A DNA stretch of 64,000 nt from Maribacter sp. MJ134 (GCF_003970695.1 NZ_CP034570.1:3100001-3164000); one strand, 5' to 3'; shown: positions 42,429-51,026, counted from the stretch's first letter. Notes: generated from the sequence alone by a model not told the origin. Numbers and translations: made by a program.

Positions 42429-43427
42429 ATGCCTAAAATAGGAGACATACAATTAACCGATTTTCCCTTGTTGCTTGCACCGATGGAAGATGTAAGCGAC
42501 CCGCCGTTCCGTGCGCTGTGCAAGGAGCAGGGAGCCGATGTGGTGTATACGGAATTCATCTCTTCGGAAGGTCTTATCAGGGACGCCGCCAAGAGCGTTA
42601 TGAAGCTGGATATCTATGAGAAGGAAAGACCTGTGGGCATTCAGATTTTCGGCGCCAATCTGGAGTCCATGTTACGGTCGGTAGAAATTGTAGAGAAATC
42701 CGGTCCGGATATTATTGACATTAATTTTGGCTGCCCCGTAAAAAAAGTGGTTTCTAAAGGTGCCGGTGCCGGTATTCTAAAGGATATTGATTTAATGGTA
42801 TCCTTGACCAAGGCCATGGTGGAACACACCAAACTTCCGGTAACGGTAAAGACCCGTTTGGGGTGGGACGAGGATTCCATAAAAATAGTTGAGGTGGCCG
42901 AACGTTTACAGGATGTAGGCTGCAAGGCCATAGCTATTCATGGCAGAACGCGGGCACAGATGTACAAAGGAAATGCCGATTGGCATCCCATTGCGGCGGT
43001 AAAGAACAACCCTAGGATGCACATACCCGTCTTTGGAAACGGTGACGTAGATTCTCCGGAGGCCGCGATGAAAATGCGCGATGAATTTGGTCTCGACGGT
43101 GCTATGATAGGCAGGGCCAGCATAGGATATCCATGGTTTTTCAGAGAGGTAAAACACTACTTTGAAACAGGTACACATTTGGCGCCGCCAACTATGCAAG
43201 AACGCGTAGATGCCGCTAGGAGACACTTGCAAATGTCCATTGCATGGAAAGGTGAAAAACTGGGCGTTTTTGAAACCCGTAGGCACTATACCAATTATTT
43301 TAAGGGCATTCCCAATTTTAAGGAGTACCGCATGAAGATGGTTACCAGTGACGAATCCGTAGATGTTTTCGCCGCTTTTGACGAGGTGTTACAGAAATTC
43401 GGAGACCACGAATTTAGTTTAGGCTGA
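42429..43427 (+). CDS. dusB: tRNA-dihydrouridine synthase B
   Basis: 332 residues. A flavoenzyme that reduces uridine in the tRNA D-loop. It has the family opening PLLLAPMEDVSDPPFRALCKEQGADVVYTE, the active-site Cys in INFGCPVKKVV (C102), the HGRTRAQMYKG motif and GNGDV plus GAMIGRASIGYPW in the FMN-binding half. Length is typical. The 3' end overlaps the convergent permease gene by 9 bp. Confidence 0.94.
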   Translation: MPKIGDIQLTDFPLLLAPMEDVSDPPFRALCKEQGADVVYTEFISSEGLIRDAAKSVMKLDIYEKERPVGIQIFGANLESMLRSVEIVEKSGPDIIDINFGCPVKKVVSKGAGAGILKDIDLMVSLTKAMVEHTKLPVTVKTRLGWDEDSIKIVEVAERLQDVGCKAIAIHGRTRAQMYKGNADWHPIAAVKNNPRMHIPVFGNGDVDSPEAAMKMRDEFGLDGAMIGRASIGYPWFFREVKHYFETGTHLAPPTMQERVDAARRHLQMSIAWKGEKLGVFETRRHYTNYFKGIPNFKEYRMKMVTSDESVDVFAAFDEVLQKFGDHEFSLG

Positions 43428-44624
43428 GATTAATTTCTTATTGATCCGACTACTGGCAATTTTTGAAGCGATGACCCCAAGAACCAATATGGTTCCTAGG
43501 ACTATAAAAACATTTAGGAGTCTATATTCTACCGGATAGGCCAGCGATGGGGTAATCCGGAGCCATCCAAAGAGCAGTTGCGACCATATCAGTAAGGAGC
43601 CTATTAAAACACCTATGATTCCGCCTAGGCCTGTGACCAAGACCCCTTGCACAAAATAGATGCGCCGAAGTTCTTTGATGGTAGTCCCTAAACTGAACAG
43701 GGTTTTGGAGTTCTGTTGTTTGTCCAGTATCATCATAATAATGGCGCCGACTACGTTAAAAAGGGCGATAATTAGTACAAGTGTAAAGATGAGGTAGGTG
43801 GCAACATTTTCTGTATTCAGCATTTTGTAGAGCGTGCTGTTCAGTTCTTCCCTGTTTTTTAGTGCTATATCATCACCTAAAATGCTATTTAAAGAGGCTC
43901 TAACCTCTTGAATATTCGCATCGTCATCAAGCTTAAAATTAATACCGGAATATTGGGTTTCGTCCTTTTCCAGCAAAGCCTGTGTAAGCGCTAGGTCGGC
44001 AAAGACATATTTATTGTCCAAATCCGCTTCCACGGCGTATACACCGGCAATGACCATTGGTGCCTGATTGTATAAAGAACGTATGCTCTGTTGGGAAATA
44101 GAGCCGGTTCCGGGTTTAAAGGCATAGATCTGCATGGGGCTGCGAAACTGGTTGATGGTAACCCCAAGAATATTCGCAATCCCGATACCGGATACCACCT
44201 GTTTTTCGTTTAGGGCCCAATCGCCGATGTAGAGCGTGCTATCAACTGGGATTACTTTGATGTAGTTGGAATCTATTCCTTTGATATAGGCGATATGGTT
44301 TTTGCCTTTATGCTCCAGATACACCTTTTCCTCGATTTCTTTTGCATAGTGTGCTAGCCCTTCTACGGCAGATAGTTTTTGTTCCTGTGCGGGTGTCAGC
44401 CTGAAAAATTTTCCGGTAACGGGCAGGGCTTTCAGTTCCGGGTCAAATGAATTGGTAAAGGAGAGACTAAAGGTCTTTAGTCCGGCAAAACCGGACAGCA
44501 CTATAAAAAGTGCGGCAGAACCGATGACTATAACTAAAAAAGTAATAAAGTTTATGATATTTACCGCATTCTGGCTGCTCTTGGAACGCACATATCGTTT
44601 GGCTATGTAGAGCGGAAAGTTCAA
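43419..44624 (-). CDS. LolC/LolE-like ABC transporter permease
   Basis: 401 residues with the FtsX/MacB-type plan: one N-terminal helix (INFITFLVIVIGSAALFIVLSGF), a large periplasmic domain (about 45-265) and three C-terminal helices beginning LIFTLVLIIALFNVVGAIIMMILD. It probably extracts lipoproteins from the inner membrane for transfer to the outer membrane. The ATPase partner is not adjacent. The gene is 3 bp downstream of rbfA and likely co-transcribed with it. Confidence 0.85.
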   Translation of the reverse strand: MNFPLYIAKRYVRSKSSQNAVNIINFITFLVIVIGSAALFIVLSGFAGLKTFSLSFTNSFDPELKALPVTGKFFRLTPAQEQKLSAVEGLAHYAKEIEEKVYLEHKGKNHIAYIKGIDSNYIKVIPVDSTLYIGDWALNEKQVVSGIGIANILGVTINQFRSPMQIYAFKPGTGSISQQSIRSLYNQAPMVIAGVYAVEADLDNKYVFADLALTQALLEKDETQYSGINFKLDDDANIQEVRASLNSILGDDIALKNREELNSTLYKMLNTENVATYLIFTLVLIIALFNVVGAIIMMILDKQQNSKTLFSLGTTIKELRRIYFVQGVLVTGLGGIIGVLIGSLLIWSQLLFGWLRITPSLAYPVEYRLLNVFIVLGTILVLGVIASKIASSRINKKLISA

Positions 44625-44627
44625 GGT

Positions 44628-45020
44628 CTAGGACTTTTTTCTTTTCTCCAGCAAATCTCTGTTCTCAATTGGGTTTTCATCCCCTTTTAAGGAATTTTCA
44701 ATCTTTTCAATATAGTCTAGGGAATCGTCCAAATAGAATAACAACTCCGGCACACGGCGCAGTTGGTTACGGGTACGTTGCGCCAGTTCGTGTTTTATAA
44801 GGGGTTGGTTAGATTTAATTCCTTCCAGAAGTTCCTGTGCTTGGGTATTCGGAAAAATACTGATGTACACCTTAGCGATAGACAGGTCCGTGGTAACCAC
44901 AACCTTAGAAACGGAGATCAAGGTGCCCTTTAATCCACCATCAATGGCCGCCTTCTGTAGAATATCTACGATATCCTTTTGGATTACTCCCCCTATCTTT
45001 CGCTGTCTTTGCGTTTCCAT
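44628..45020 (-). CDS. rbfA: Ribosome-binding factor A
   Basis: 130 residues. The KH-type fold is seen in RQRKIGGVIQKDIVDILQKA, then VSKVVVTTDLSIAKVYISIFP and LRRVPELLFYLDDSLDYIEKIENSL. It binds the 30S subunit during maturation and cold shock. The C-terminal tail is short and basic. It is followed at once by the permease gene. Confidence 0.94.
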   Translation of the reverse strand: METQRQRKIGGVIQKDIVDILQKAAIDGGLKGTLISVSKVVVTTDLSIAKVYISIFPNTQAQELLEGIKSNQPLIKHELAQRTRNQLRRVPELLFYLDDSLDYIEKIENSLKGDENPIENRDLLEKRKKS

Positions 45021-45084
45021 AGGGCAAAAGTACGTAGAATTATGTGTAATTTAGGTGTTTATAGTCTAGGTAAATAGCGAATCG

Positions 45085-45489
45085 TTGAAGAAAATAGAAC
45101 ATTTAGGAATTGCGGTAAAGGACTTGGCGGCCTCTAACCAGTTGTTTGAAAAATTACTCGGTGTGGGCCCCTATAAGGAAGAAGAAGTAGCTTCGGAAGG
45201 CGTACGCACTTCTTTTTTTAAGAACGGACCAAATAAAATAGAGCTTTTGGAGGCAATGACCGAGGATGGGCCTATAGCAAAATTCTTGGCGAAAAAGGGC
45301 GAAGGGGTGCACCACGTTGCTTTTGCAGTAGAAGATATCAAGGCAGAAATTAAGCGGCTTAAGAAAGAAGGTTTTACTATTTTGAACGAAACCCCAAAGC
45401 GGGGAGCAGATAATAAATGGGTGGCATTTGTACATCCTAAAACCACCAATGGGGTACTGGTAGAATTATGTCAAGAAATAGGGAAGTAG
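45085..45489 (+). CDS. mce: Methylmalonyl-CoA epimerase
   Basis: 134 residues, TTG start (KKIEHLGIAVKDL follows). VOC-superfamily fold with two halves and metal ligands in EHLGIAV, GVHHVAFAVEDI and VLVELCQ. It interconverts the D and L forms of methylmalonyl-CoA in the propionate/succinate route. Length and motifs are normal. It lies alone, upstream of a tRNA gene. Confidence 0.9.
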   Translation: MKKIEHLGIAVKDLAASNQLFEKLLGVGPYKEEEVASEGVRTSFFKNGPNKIELLEAMTEDGPIAKFLAKKGEGVHHVAFAVEDIKAEIKRLKKEGFTILNETPKRGADNKWVAFVHPKTTNGVLVELCQEIGK

Positions 45490-45547
45490 GTGTTATTTTG
45501 CTTGTGCCGATTAAAAATAAATGGTAATATTGCAACCGCAAATTGCG

Positions 45548-45621
45548 GGTCCTATAGCTCAGCTGGTTAGAGCACCTGACTCATAATCAGGGGGTCCATG
45601 GTTCGAGCCCATGTGGGACCA
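45548..45621 (+). tRNA. tRNA with CAU anticodon (Met, or Ile after lysidine modification)
   Basis: A full cloverleaf of 74 nt: acceptor GGTCCTA with TGGGACC (one G-U), D-arm GCTCAGCTGGTTAGAGC, anticodon arm CCTGACTCATAATCAGG with CAT in the loop, and T-arm CATGGTTCGAGCCCATG. The CCA end is not encoded. Elongator Met and Ile2 share this anticodon, and I cannot separate them here. Confidence 0.93.
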
Positions 45622-45631
45622 CAGGAATAGT

Positions 45632-45664
45632 AAAAAAGTCTTAGTGAAAGCTAGGACTTTTTTT
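45632..45664 (+). terminator. Rho-independent terminator after the tRNA
   Basis: The stem AGTCTTAG with CTAGGACT is flanked by A-run and T-run, and the loop is tgaaag. It lies 10 bp after the tRNA and should end its transcript. Confidence 0.8.
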
Positions 45665-45796
45665 GTGGAACAAACTTTAGGCGAGAAGCCTGTCCTGAGC
45701 AAAGCGAACTAACCAGTGTGGAGGTATTTTCCAAAAAATGGGGATAGGTTCGTTTTTATTCGAAGAAGTAGTACTTGTACTATATTAAAACCTATC

Positions 45797-45985
45797 GTGC
45801 ATTTTGGATAATTGACGTTTTAAATTGTCAGTTCGAGTGCTGTATTTTTCAATTTTTCATTGTAAAATACAGTGTATCGAGAACCTTGTTGGTCCAAAAG
45901 CTGTTCTCGATACATTTTTTCTCCAATACATTTCGAAAAAACACTCGAACTGACATCCATTTTTATTAATCAAATCAAAATGCAC
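45797..45985. repeat. REP-like nested palindrome (BIME-like)
   Basis: Three nested inverted repeats: GTGCATTTTG at 45797-45806 with CAAAATGCAC at 45976-45985; TGTCAGTTCGAGTG at 45826-45839 with CACTCGAACTGACA at 45942-45955; GTATCGAGAAC at 45874-45884 with GTTCTCGATAC at 45903-45913. A side hairpin CTGTATTTT/AAAATACAG sits at 45840-45872. The GTTCGAG/CGAGAAC cores resemble REP elements moved by RAYT enzymes in Bacteroidota. It occupies most of the 448-bp gap between the tRNA and the nuclease gene; the rest (45665-45796) shows nothing I can name. Confidence 0.7.
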
Positions 45986-46003
45986 AACGGGTTATTAAAG
46001 TAT

Positions 46004-46048
46004 TTACAGATTTACGTAAATCCGTAATCGTAACTTTCAATAGCTTTG
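46004..46048 (+). promoter_or_regulatory. Palindromic operator plus promoter of the nuclease gene
   Basis: A 24-bp near-perfect palindrome (46004-46027: TTACAGAT, TTACGTAA, ATCCGTAA in order) precedes TAGCTTTG (46041-46048), a TAnnTTTG -7 element, 21 bp before the ATG at 46070. Its outer half-sites are the same as those of the operators at 51003-51026 and 54136-54159. Confidence 0.6.
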
Positions 46049-46069
46049 TGTTCCACTGAATGTTCATAT

Positions 46070-46882
46070 ATGTTACGAAAAATACTAGTTCTTATTACGC
46101 TTCTTATTTCAATTGGAAGTTTTTCACAGCAGAAAGATTTTAGTCTTATTTCTTGGAACATTAAAGATTTTGGGAAGACTAAGAACAGTGAAGAATTAGA
46201 GCGAATAGCTGAAATAGTTAGGGTCGCTGATGTTGTGGCCATTCAGGAAGTGGTTGCAGGTTATGGAGGTGCGCAGGCGGTCGCAAAATTAGCGGATATC
46301 CTAAATCGGAAAGGAGCGCAATGGGATTATGTGGTGAGCGATCCCACCAACAGTTCCAAATATGTTACCGAACGTTACGCGGTTGTCTGGAAAACCACAT
46401 ACCTAAAAATTAAGAATAGGGGTAGGTTGATTATGGAACTAGATAAGGCGGTGGACAGGGAACCTTTTACAATTGACTTCTATATGAGGGATAAAAAATG
46501 GACCCTTGTCAATTTTCACTCCAGACCCTATAACAAAAATCCTGAGGCAGAGATTAAGGCTTTAACCACGTACATTACGAATACGGAACCCACACCCCTA
46601 ATACTGGCTGGTGATTTTAATGTTGATGAGGCCAAACCTGTGTTTGATACTTTTAAGACTAAAGGGTTTAACGCTGCGGTAAGCAACCAAAGAACGACAC
46701 TTAAGAAATCCTGTGATGGTTTTGAATACCGCAATCACCCTATTGACAACATTTTTTATTCTTCCCATTTTACCAAAACCGAAAGTGGGATATTAGATTT
46801 TGTACGGGTCTGTGACAACCTTGAAAAAGCCAGAAAATTATCTGACCATTTACCGGTTTATTTGAGGTTTGAGTTGGAATAA
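46070..46882 (+). CDS. Secreted endonuclease/exonuclease/phosphatase-family protein
   Basis: 270 residues from the ATG at 46070, chosen because it opens the signal peptide MLRKILVLITLLISIGSFSQQ. DNase I-like motifs: ISWNIKDFGKTK, VVAIQEVV, LVNFHSRP, LILAGDFNVDEA and LSDHLPVYLRF. It probably degrades nucleic acid or removes phosphates outside the cytoplasm. It has its own operator and promoter shared with the two operons to its right. Confidence 0.87.
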   Translation: MLRKILVLITLLISIGSFSQQKDFSLISWNIKDFGKTKNSEELERIAEIVRVADVVAIQEVVAGYGGAQAVAKLADILNRKGAQWDYVVSDPTNSSKYVTERYAVVWKTTYLKIKNRGRLIMELDKAVDREPFTIDFYMRDKKWTLVNFHSRPYNKNPEAEIKALTTYITNTEPTPLILAGDFNVDEAKPVFDTFKTKGFNAAVSNQRTTLKKSCDGFEYRNHPIDNIFYSSHFTKTESGILDFVRVCDNLEKARKLSDHLPVYLRFELE

Positions 46883-46885
46883 TAA

Positions 46886-47413
46886 CTAGCCACACTCGCA
46901 GCCCTCACCAACTACCCATCTGCAACAAGGGTCTGCTTGGCAAGGTGATTTATTTTTGTTTGAGCAGCCGCAATTTGAAGTTGTAGCACAGTTTTTTACA
47001 CTATTACCTGGCTCTTCACATGCAATTCCGTCATTGTCGGCATCCAAATCATTTCTACATTCAGGGTCAGCATCGTAGGCATTTTGGGCAGCACTTTGGG
47101 AGGTGTAATTGGCACAATTCGTATCCCTACACTCTTGTGAGTCAATTTCTTCCACTTTTCCACTTTCTATACTTTCACAGGAAATGGGGATACTAATTAA
47201 CAAAAGCGAAAATAAAACAACTAAACACCCACTATTCTTAGCTTTTGAAAAAATCTTCCGATAGCTCAAGCCAGGAATACCCGTTTTTACAGAATATCCT
47301 TTAGAGCTAAGACTTCCTTTTTTTGTTCTAAAGCTAGGCGCAATACCAGATTTACTAATATTAATCCCCAATCCTTTACCGAACTTAATTCTTTTATTAA
47401 ATCTAAACGCCAT
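46886..47413 (-). CDS. DUF4236 protein with Excalibur-like calcium-binding end
   Basis: 175 residues from the ATG at 47413 (a longer frame overlaps the upstream gene). DUF4236 fills about 1-55 (FRFNKRIKFGKGLGINISKSG...GTGIPGLSYRK-type ending). One membrane helix follows (CLVVLFSLLLISIPISC). Outside lies an Excalibur-like motif, CRDTNC...DADPECRNDLDADNDGIACE, with a DxDxDGxxCE calcium site, then a Cys-rich tail CSNKNKSPCQADPCCRW. The combination of a cytoplasmic DUF4236 and a surface calcium/cysteine region is unusual. It is the last gene of the seven-gene operon. Confidence 0.72.
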   Translation of the reverse strand: MAFRFNKRIKFGKGLGINISKSGIAPSFRTKKGSLSSKGYSVKTGIPGLSYRKIFSKAKNSGCLVVLFSLLLISIPISCESIESGKVEEIDSQECRDTNCANYTSQSAAQNAYDADPECRNDLDADNDGIACEEPGNSVKNCATTSNCGCSNKNKSPCQADPCCRWVVGEGCECG

Positions 47414-47427
47414 AAATGTTATTTCTA

Positions 47428-48357
47428 TTAGATGAAATCTGCAATGACTTTTTCCATATGAGATGGTAAATCTGCACTTTTGATTTTGTATTTTTTTACT
47501 CCCATTTTGGTGAGCCATTCACGCCAATAAGTTTCTAGGATTTCTTGGGCATAAGGATTTTTTAAGTTTTGGCTTTGAACACCAATAATCAAAACCTCCA
47601 AATTTTCTAATCCGCTTGTGGCGGCAATAAAACCTAAATTTCGATTTACAATTTCTTGATACCAGTTAGGGTTATTTAATTTAAGTTGAGTCAATAATCT
47701 AGGAGTCAAATATGAGGTCTGGTTTTCCTCTTCTCGCAAGTTCGCTTCATGGTATATATAGCCGTCGGTTAGTATAACTAGCACGTTCCTTCTACACTCT
47801 TCAATACAATAATCCTTTACATGGTTCTTAAAAAACCCCCAAGTGTCCGACCCTGGATATCCTTTCTTTTTTGATGCATTTCTAGCTAGCTCGTATATTT
47901 GTGAAGGGACGTTGCTATATCCTTCTAAGGTCATGGGTATCCATTTGGTTTTAGAAACACCTTTCACATAACTGACCTTTAATTCATTTGCAAGCTCGTT
48001 GATTTTAGTATTAACTGGGGCTGGTTCAAAGAACACTTCTATTTTATCGTATAACAGGCCCAGTTTCTTTTTGCGGATATGATTATTGAATTCTTTGGCC
48101 AAGGATAGAATATATGAAGAATCTTTAGCCTGTTGGCGAGGCAAATCTATTCTATCCGAAAGGTCCAACAGGATACTGATATTTAGATTATCATCCTTGC
48201 GTTTAAGTAAAAACGGCTCACATTCTGGAACAATTACCTTAACTTCTGTTTTTGTCATATCGTTTAAAACTTCGCTCTGATTTTTTAATGTTTTATCTGA
48301 CCGACAGCCACTGAAAACGAATAATGCGCAACCAGTTACAAGTATTATTTTTTTCAT
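47428..48357 (-). CDS. VWA-like lipoprotein
   Basis: 309 residues with lipobox FSGC (C18). The domain has ISILLDLSDRI (D65, S67, a MIDAS-like DxSxR) and RRNVLVILTDGYIY further on, as in von Willebrand A domains that bind metals and protein partners. It would face the periplasm. The gene lies between a coiled-coil membrane protein and the DUF4236 gene in a tight run, and the three likely work together. No enzyme motif is seen. Confidence 0.72.
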   Translation of the reverse strand: MKKIILVTGCALFVFSGCRSDKTLKNQSEVLNDMTKTEVKVIVPECEPFLLKRKDDNLNISILLDLSDRIDLPRQQAKDSSYILSLAKEFNNHIRKKKLGLLYDKIEVFFEPAPVNTKINELANELKVSYVKGVSKTKWIPMTLEGYSNVPSQIYELARNASKKKGYPGSDTWGFFKNHVKDYCIEECRRNVLVILTDGYIYHEANLREEENQTSYLTPRLLTQLKLNNPNWYQEIVNRNLGFIAATSGLENLEVLIIGVQSQNLKNPYAQEILETYWREWLTKMGVKKYKIKSADLPSHMEKVIADFI

Positions 48358-48358
48358 T

Positions 48359-49654
48359 TCAAAGGGTTTTAGTGAATACGGTATTATGGTAATCTTCTCG
48401 AACTCCTACTTTCTCCAGATGAAGTTTATTTATAGTCAAACATTCTGAAATTAAATTGTCATTTTCAGACCTCGAAATCATAAGTTTCTCATTAATGAAG
48501 GTTAGCCAGCCTTGTAAATATTCTGAAGCATATAATTTGTATTCTTTTGTAGGGATTATGGTGCCGTCAACAATACGTTGAAGTTCATTAATCCTACCCT
48601 TTGCTTTTGATATTTTTTCTTTAATCTCACGTATCAAAGTTTTGACTTCATCAATTTTAGACTTATTATCATGAATTTGTTCTTTGTGAATTATGATTTG
48701 CTCGTTCCGTTTACGAATAGCATTTTTAATCTTATCTTTTTCTTTATGTTCTTCCATTACGAAATCAAAAATGAAACCCCATATCAAATAGGCAATAAAC
48801 CCTAGAAAAATTATGAGCCAAAATTCTTGACTCTCTATTGCCTCAGCGAAACCGAATTTTGCATTTTCATCACTTACATTAAGCTCCCATAGTTTCTTTT
48901 CAACAAAAAATGCGAGTAGTATATCAAAAACTAAAGTCGCTATAATAATTGCGGTTAGTTTAAAATAGGAAGCTAATTTTTTCTTTTGGTAGAACATGTG
49001 GATTAAATAGCCTAGGCCTATAAAAATAAATGGAGCAAAGACAACCGTCGCCAAGGCCTGAAAACCATCTTCCCAGGCTCTAAAAATGGCATCGGGTACA
49101 TACCAGCGCTGATCTTCATAAGTAAACTGTTTTTCCATTGCGGAATAGACGACCGATGAGTAAAACATAAAAAGGTATACCGTAATTGGGGCTAAGACTA
49201 TCAATCCTATCCAAAATTTGGCAGAAGCACCCTTTTTGGCCGGCACTCCGTATAAGTGTGGATTTTGAGGGAGGTCGGTAATTTCAAATTTTAATTCTTT
49301 AATGGCACTCTCTATGTCATGGTTTTTATCTTCATTCTGTTTTATTTTTTCGTTTGCATTATCTATTGCTACTTGAAACCCCTTTATCTCCGATTCTTTT
49401 TCTAACTGTTCTTGGGAATATGGTTTTTTAAGTTCATCTTGCTTATGAAGTAATTCTTTTTCCTCGTTTTCAAATTTTGCGTATATGGCTTCCAAGCAAA
49501 TAGAAAGTGTTTGTGAATTCCCCATATTTCTTGAGCTATCGCGATAACCTGCTTCATGATAGGTGCGCTTTCTCACATCCTCTGATGGTTGTTCATCGGT
49601 AACCTTTAGTATTGTTTCTTTTGGTTTTAACTGTATTAAATTCTTTAATCCCAT
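48359..49654 (-). CDS. Membrane protein with two coiled coils
   Basis: 431 residues. A long charged helix at about 60-120 (KFENEEKELLHKQDELKKPYSQEQ...) is followed by four to five membrane helices (150-175, 205-225, 232-250, 285-305). A second coiled coil follows (EEHKEKDKIKNAIRKRNEQIIIHKEQI..., about 310-370). No family recognised. The design recalls membrane-anchored scaffold proteins. It lies 1 bp downstream of the VWA-like lipoprotein gene's region and 2 bp from the TerB-like gene, so translation is probably coupled. Confidence 0.6.
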   Translation of the reverse strand: MGLKNLIQLKPKETILKVTDEQPSEDVRKRTYHEAGYRDSSRNMGNSQTLSICLEAIYAKFENEEKELLHKQDELKKPYSQEQLEKESEIKGFQVAIDNANEKIKQNEDKNHDIESAIKELKFEITDLPQNPHLYGVPAKKGASAKFWIGLIVLAPITVYLFMFYSSVVYSAMEKQFTYEDQRWYVPDAIFRAWEDGFQALATVVFAPFIFIGLGYLIHMFYQKKKLASYFKLTAIIIATLVFDILLAFFVEKKLWELNVSDENAKFGFAEAIESQEFWLIIFLGFIAYLIWGFIFDFVMEEHKEKDKIKNAIRKRNEQIIIHKEQIHDNKSKIDEVKTLIREIKEKISKAKGRINELQRIVDGTIIPTKEYKLYASEYLQGWLTFINEKLMISRSENDNLISECLTINKLHLEKVGVREDYHNTVFTKTL

Positions 49655-49656
49655 GG

Positions 49657-50064
49657 TCAGTCGTTTAACTCTTTTATGATTGCTTCTTTGGTTTTATTGT
49701 TCTGTGCCGCTTTAATGAGGTATTGCGCTAAGGGGTCAATATTTTTATCCAAAAACCCAAAATGCTTAATGTATTTCTTTAAAGCGAAAAGTTCATCTTC
49801 GGTTACGACCTCGTCGGCCCAAATCATTGCAGCAAAATCATACAAAAAGCCTATTTTTTCATTGATATTTTCAGGGATAAGATTACTGGCATCTACTGGA
49901 TTGAGTAAAATGTCATCTAAGTGTTCTTTTGATATACCTCTTTCTTCCGCAAATTCATATAGCATTTTTAGTTCAAGTGCGCTGAATTCCCCATCTGCAA
50001 GTGCTATCTGATATAACCTCAAGAAATGACTTTTGATTATTGTTGGTATTTGTATATTATTCAT
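49657..50064 (-). CDS. TerB-like protein
   Basis: 135 residues, helical and acidic. FLRLYQIALADGEFSALELKMLYEFAEERGIS and the later AAMIWADEVVTEDELFALKKYIKHFGF are the paired ADG/ADE helix-loop-helix pattern of the TerB fold, which binds metals and sits in stress- and phage-resistance gene sets. In ter systems it bridges membrane and VWA proteins; both kinds are encoded next door. Full ter genes are absent, so this is only an analogy. Confidence 0.65.
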   Translation of the reverse strand: MNNIQIPTIIKSHFLRLYQIALADGEFSALELKMLYEFAEERGISKEHLDDILLNPVDASNLIPENINEKIGFLYDFAAMIWADEVVTEDELFALKKYIKHFGFLDKNIDPLAQYLIKAAQNNKTKEAIIKELND

Positions 50065-50076
50065 GGTTGTATTGAT

Positions 50077-50463
50077 TTATATAATTCTATCACGTTCGTA
50101 TGTTTTCACCTCTTGTTCAACTAACAAAGGTTTTGCCTTTTTGGGTCGGTCAAGGATAATTTCAATTAGGAAAAGAATCCCTGAAGCAATGTCTATTGGA
50201 ACCCATGGTACTTTCGTGTAAAAATGAATGGGAACTATTGGGTTAAACAATATCAATATCGCTCCAAAAAGAACTACCCAATACCCATTTGCGATATTCT
50301 TAAGAATAACTAGAATGGCTCCAATAGATACTATCACACGTAATACCGAATAATATTTTAATGGGTTTGGCAACACAGCTATGAACAATAGAAGTGCACA
50401 GCAAATGGACACAAACTGCATAAGCTTTACTGTTATTTTTTTATTTATTCTTAAGAATTTCAT
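50077..50463 (-). CDS. DUF6804-like membrane protein
   Basis: 128 residues with four membrane helices (MQFVSICCALLLFIAVLPNP, YYSVLRVIVSIGAILVILK, GYWVVLFGAILILFNPIVPIHF, IDIASGILFLIEIIL). The spacing and NPIVPIHF segment fit the DUF6804 group of unknown function. It overlaps the YidD-like gene's end by 23 bp and belongs to the same operon. Confidence 0.6.
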   Translation of the reverse strand: MKFLRINKKITVKLMQFVSICCALLLFIAVLPNPLKYYSVLRVIVSIGAILVILKNIANGYWVVLFGAILILFNPIVPIHFYTKVPWVPIDIASGILFLIEIILDRPKKAKPLLVEQEVKTYERDRII

Positions 50464-50722
50464 TTTTGATTTTTTTTGCCTTAAACACTTCGTTTCGAGC
50501 GGAAATCAATAGTTTACCTTCTTTATCATTTATAATATAGTAGCCTGGTCTGCAGTGTTTATATCGGTAGCGTAGTGCTTTCAGGCCTTGTCGCAGTCCG
50601 TCTTCTTTTGTGATGTCAAACACAAAGTGAGAACAGTTTTTTTTAAAAAGGCATTTGTTTCTTTTTTTAGGGGGAATTAAAAGCCAATAGCCCTTGATAA
50701 GCCATAAGAGTACTATGCTCAT
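50441..50722 (-). CDS. YidD-like protein (diverged)
   Basis: 93 residues. LIKGYWLLIPPKKRNKCLFKKNCSHFVFDITKEDGLRQGLKALRYRYKHCRPGY matches the order of YidD (basic helix, CxF.P.CS.Y segment, then G...G...R...C.P) but the first Cys region and the PSCS motif are altered. YidD assists membrane-protein insertion next to YidC; this is probably a specialised copy. It overlaps the DUF6804-like gene and the DUF4177-like gene. Confidence 0.6.
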   Translation of the reverse strand: MSIVLLWLIKGYWLLIPPKKRNKCLFKKNCSHFVFDITKEDGLRQGLKALRYRYKHCRPGYYIINDKEGKLLISARNEVFKAKKIKNEILKNK

Positions 50723-50952
50723 CTTTTTTGAAAAACGACCATTTGTTTATTAGTCGTATGACCTGGGGTCGCTCCCAAACCAAAACAACCGCTTTCACCA
50801 GAAACATAGGCTGAAATGACTTCGACTCGTATAAACTTCCAGCCTTGAACATCGTAATGATTTATAAATTTTTCAAGATAATCGGATGCATCTTTAGTGG
50901 AAGATGCCTTTAAATCTAAGTTTGGTTCTAACGGTACTACCTTGTATTTCAT
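50719..50952 (-). CDS. DUF4177-like small protein
   Basis: 77 residues. MKYKVVPLEPN, a helix DASDYLEKFINHYDVQGWKFIRVE and GCFGLGATPGHT follow the DUF4177 pattern (short alpha-beta protein of unknown role). It is the first gene of the seven-gene operon and has a TAGGTTTG promoter and palindrome upstream. Confidence 0.6.
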   Translation of the reverse strand: MKYKVVPLEPNLDLKASSTKDASDYLEKFINHYDVQGWKFIRVEVISAYVSGESGCFGLGATPGHTTNKQMVVFQKR

Positions 50953-50977
50953 TTTCAGTTGATTTTTGGTTCTGCAT

Positions 50978-51026
50978 CAAACCTAAACCCATTCAAAGAC
51001 AATTCCTTACAGATATCTGTAAGGAA
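50978..51026 (-). promoter_or_regulatory. Palindromic operator and promoter of the seven-gene operon
   Basis: A perfect 24-bp palindrome at 51003-51026 with core CCTTACAGATATCTGTAAGG lies 17 bp upstream of TAGGTTTG (minus strand, 50985-50978), a TAnnTTTG element. The ATG is at 50952. The whole block, including the sequence between operator and promoter, is repeated at 54111-54159. Confidence 0.75.

Noticed and set aside
49657-50064. Calling the TerB-like gene a tellurite resistance gene
   Set aside because: terC, terD and terZ-type genes are absent, so only the fold can be claimed.
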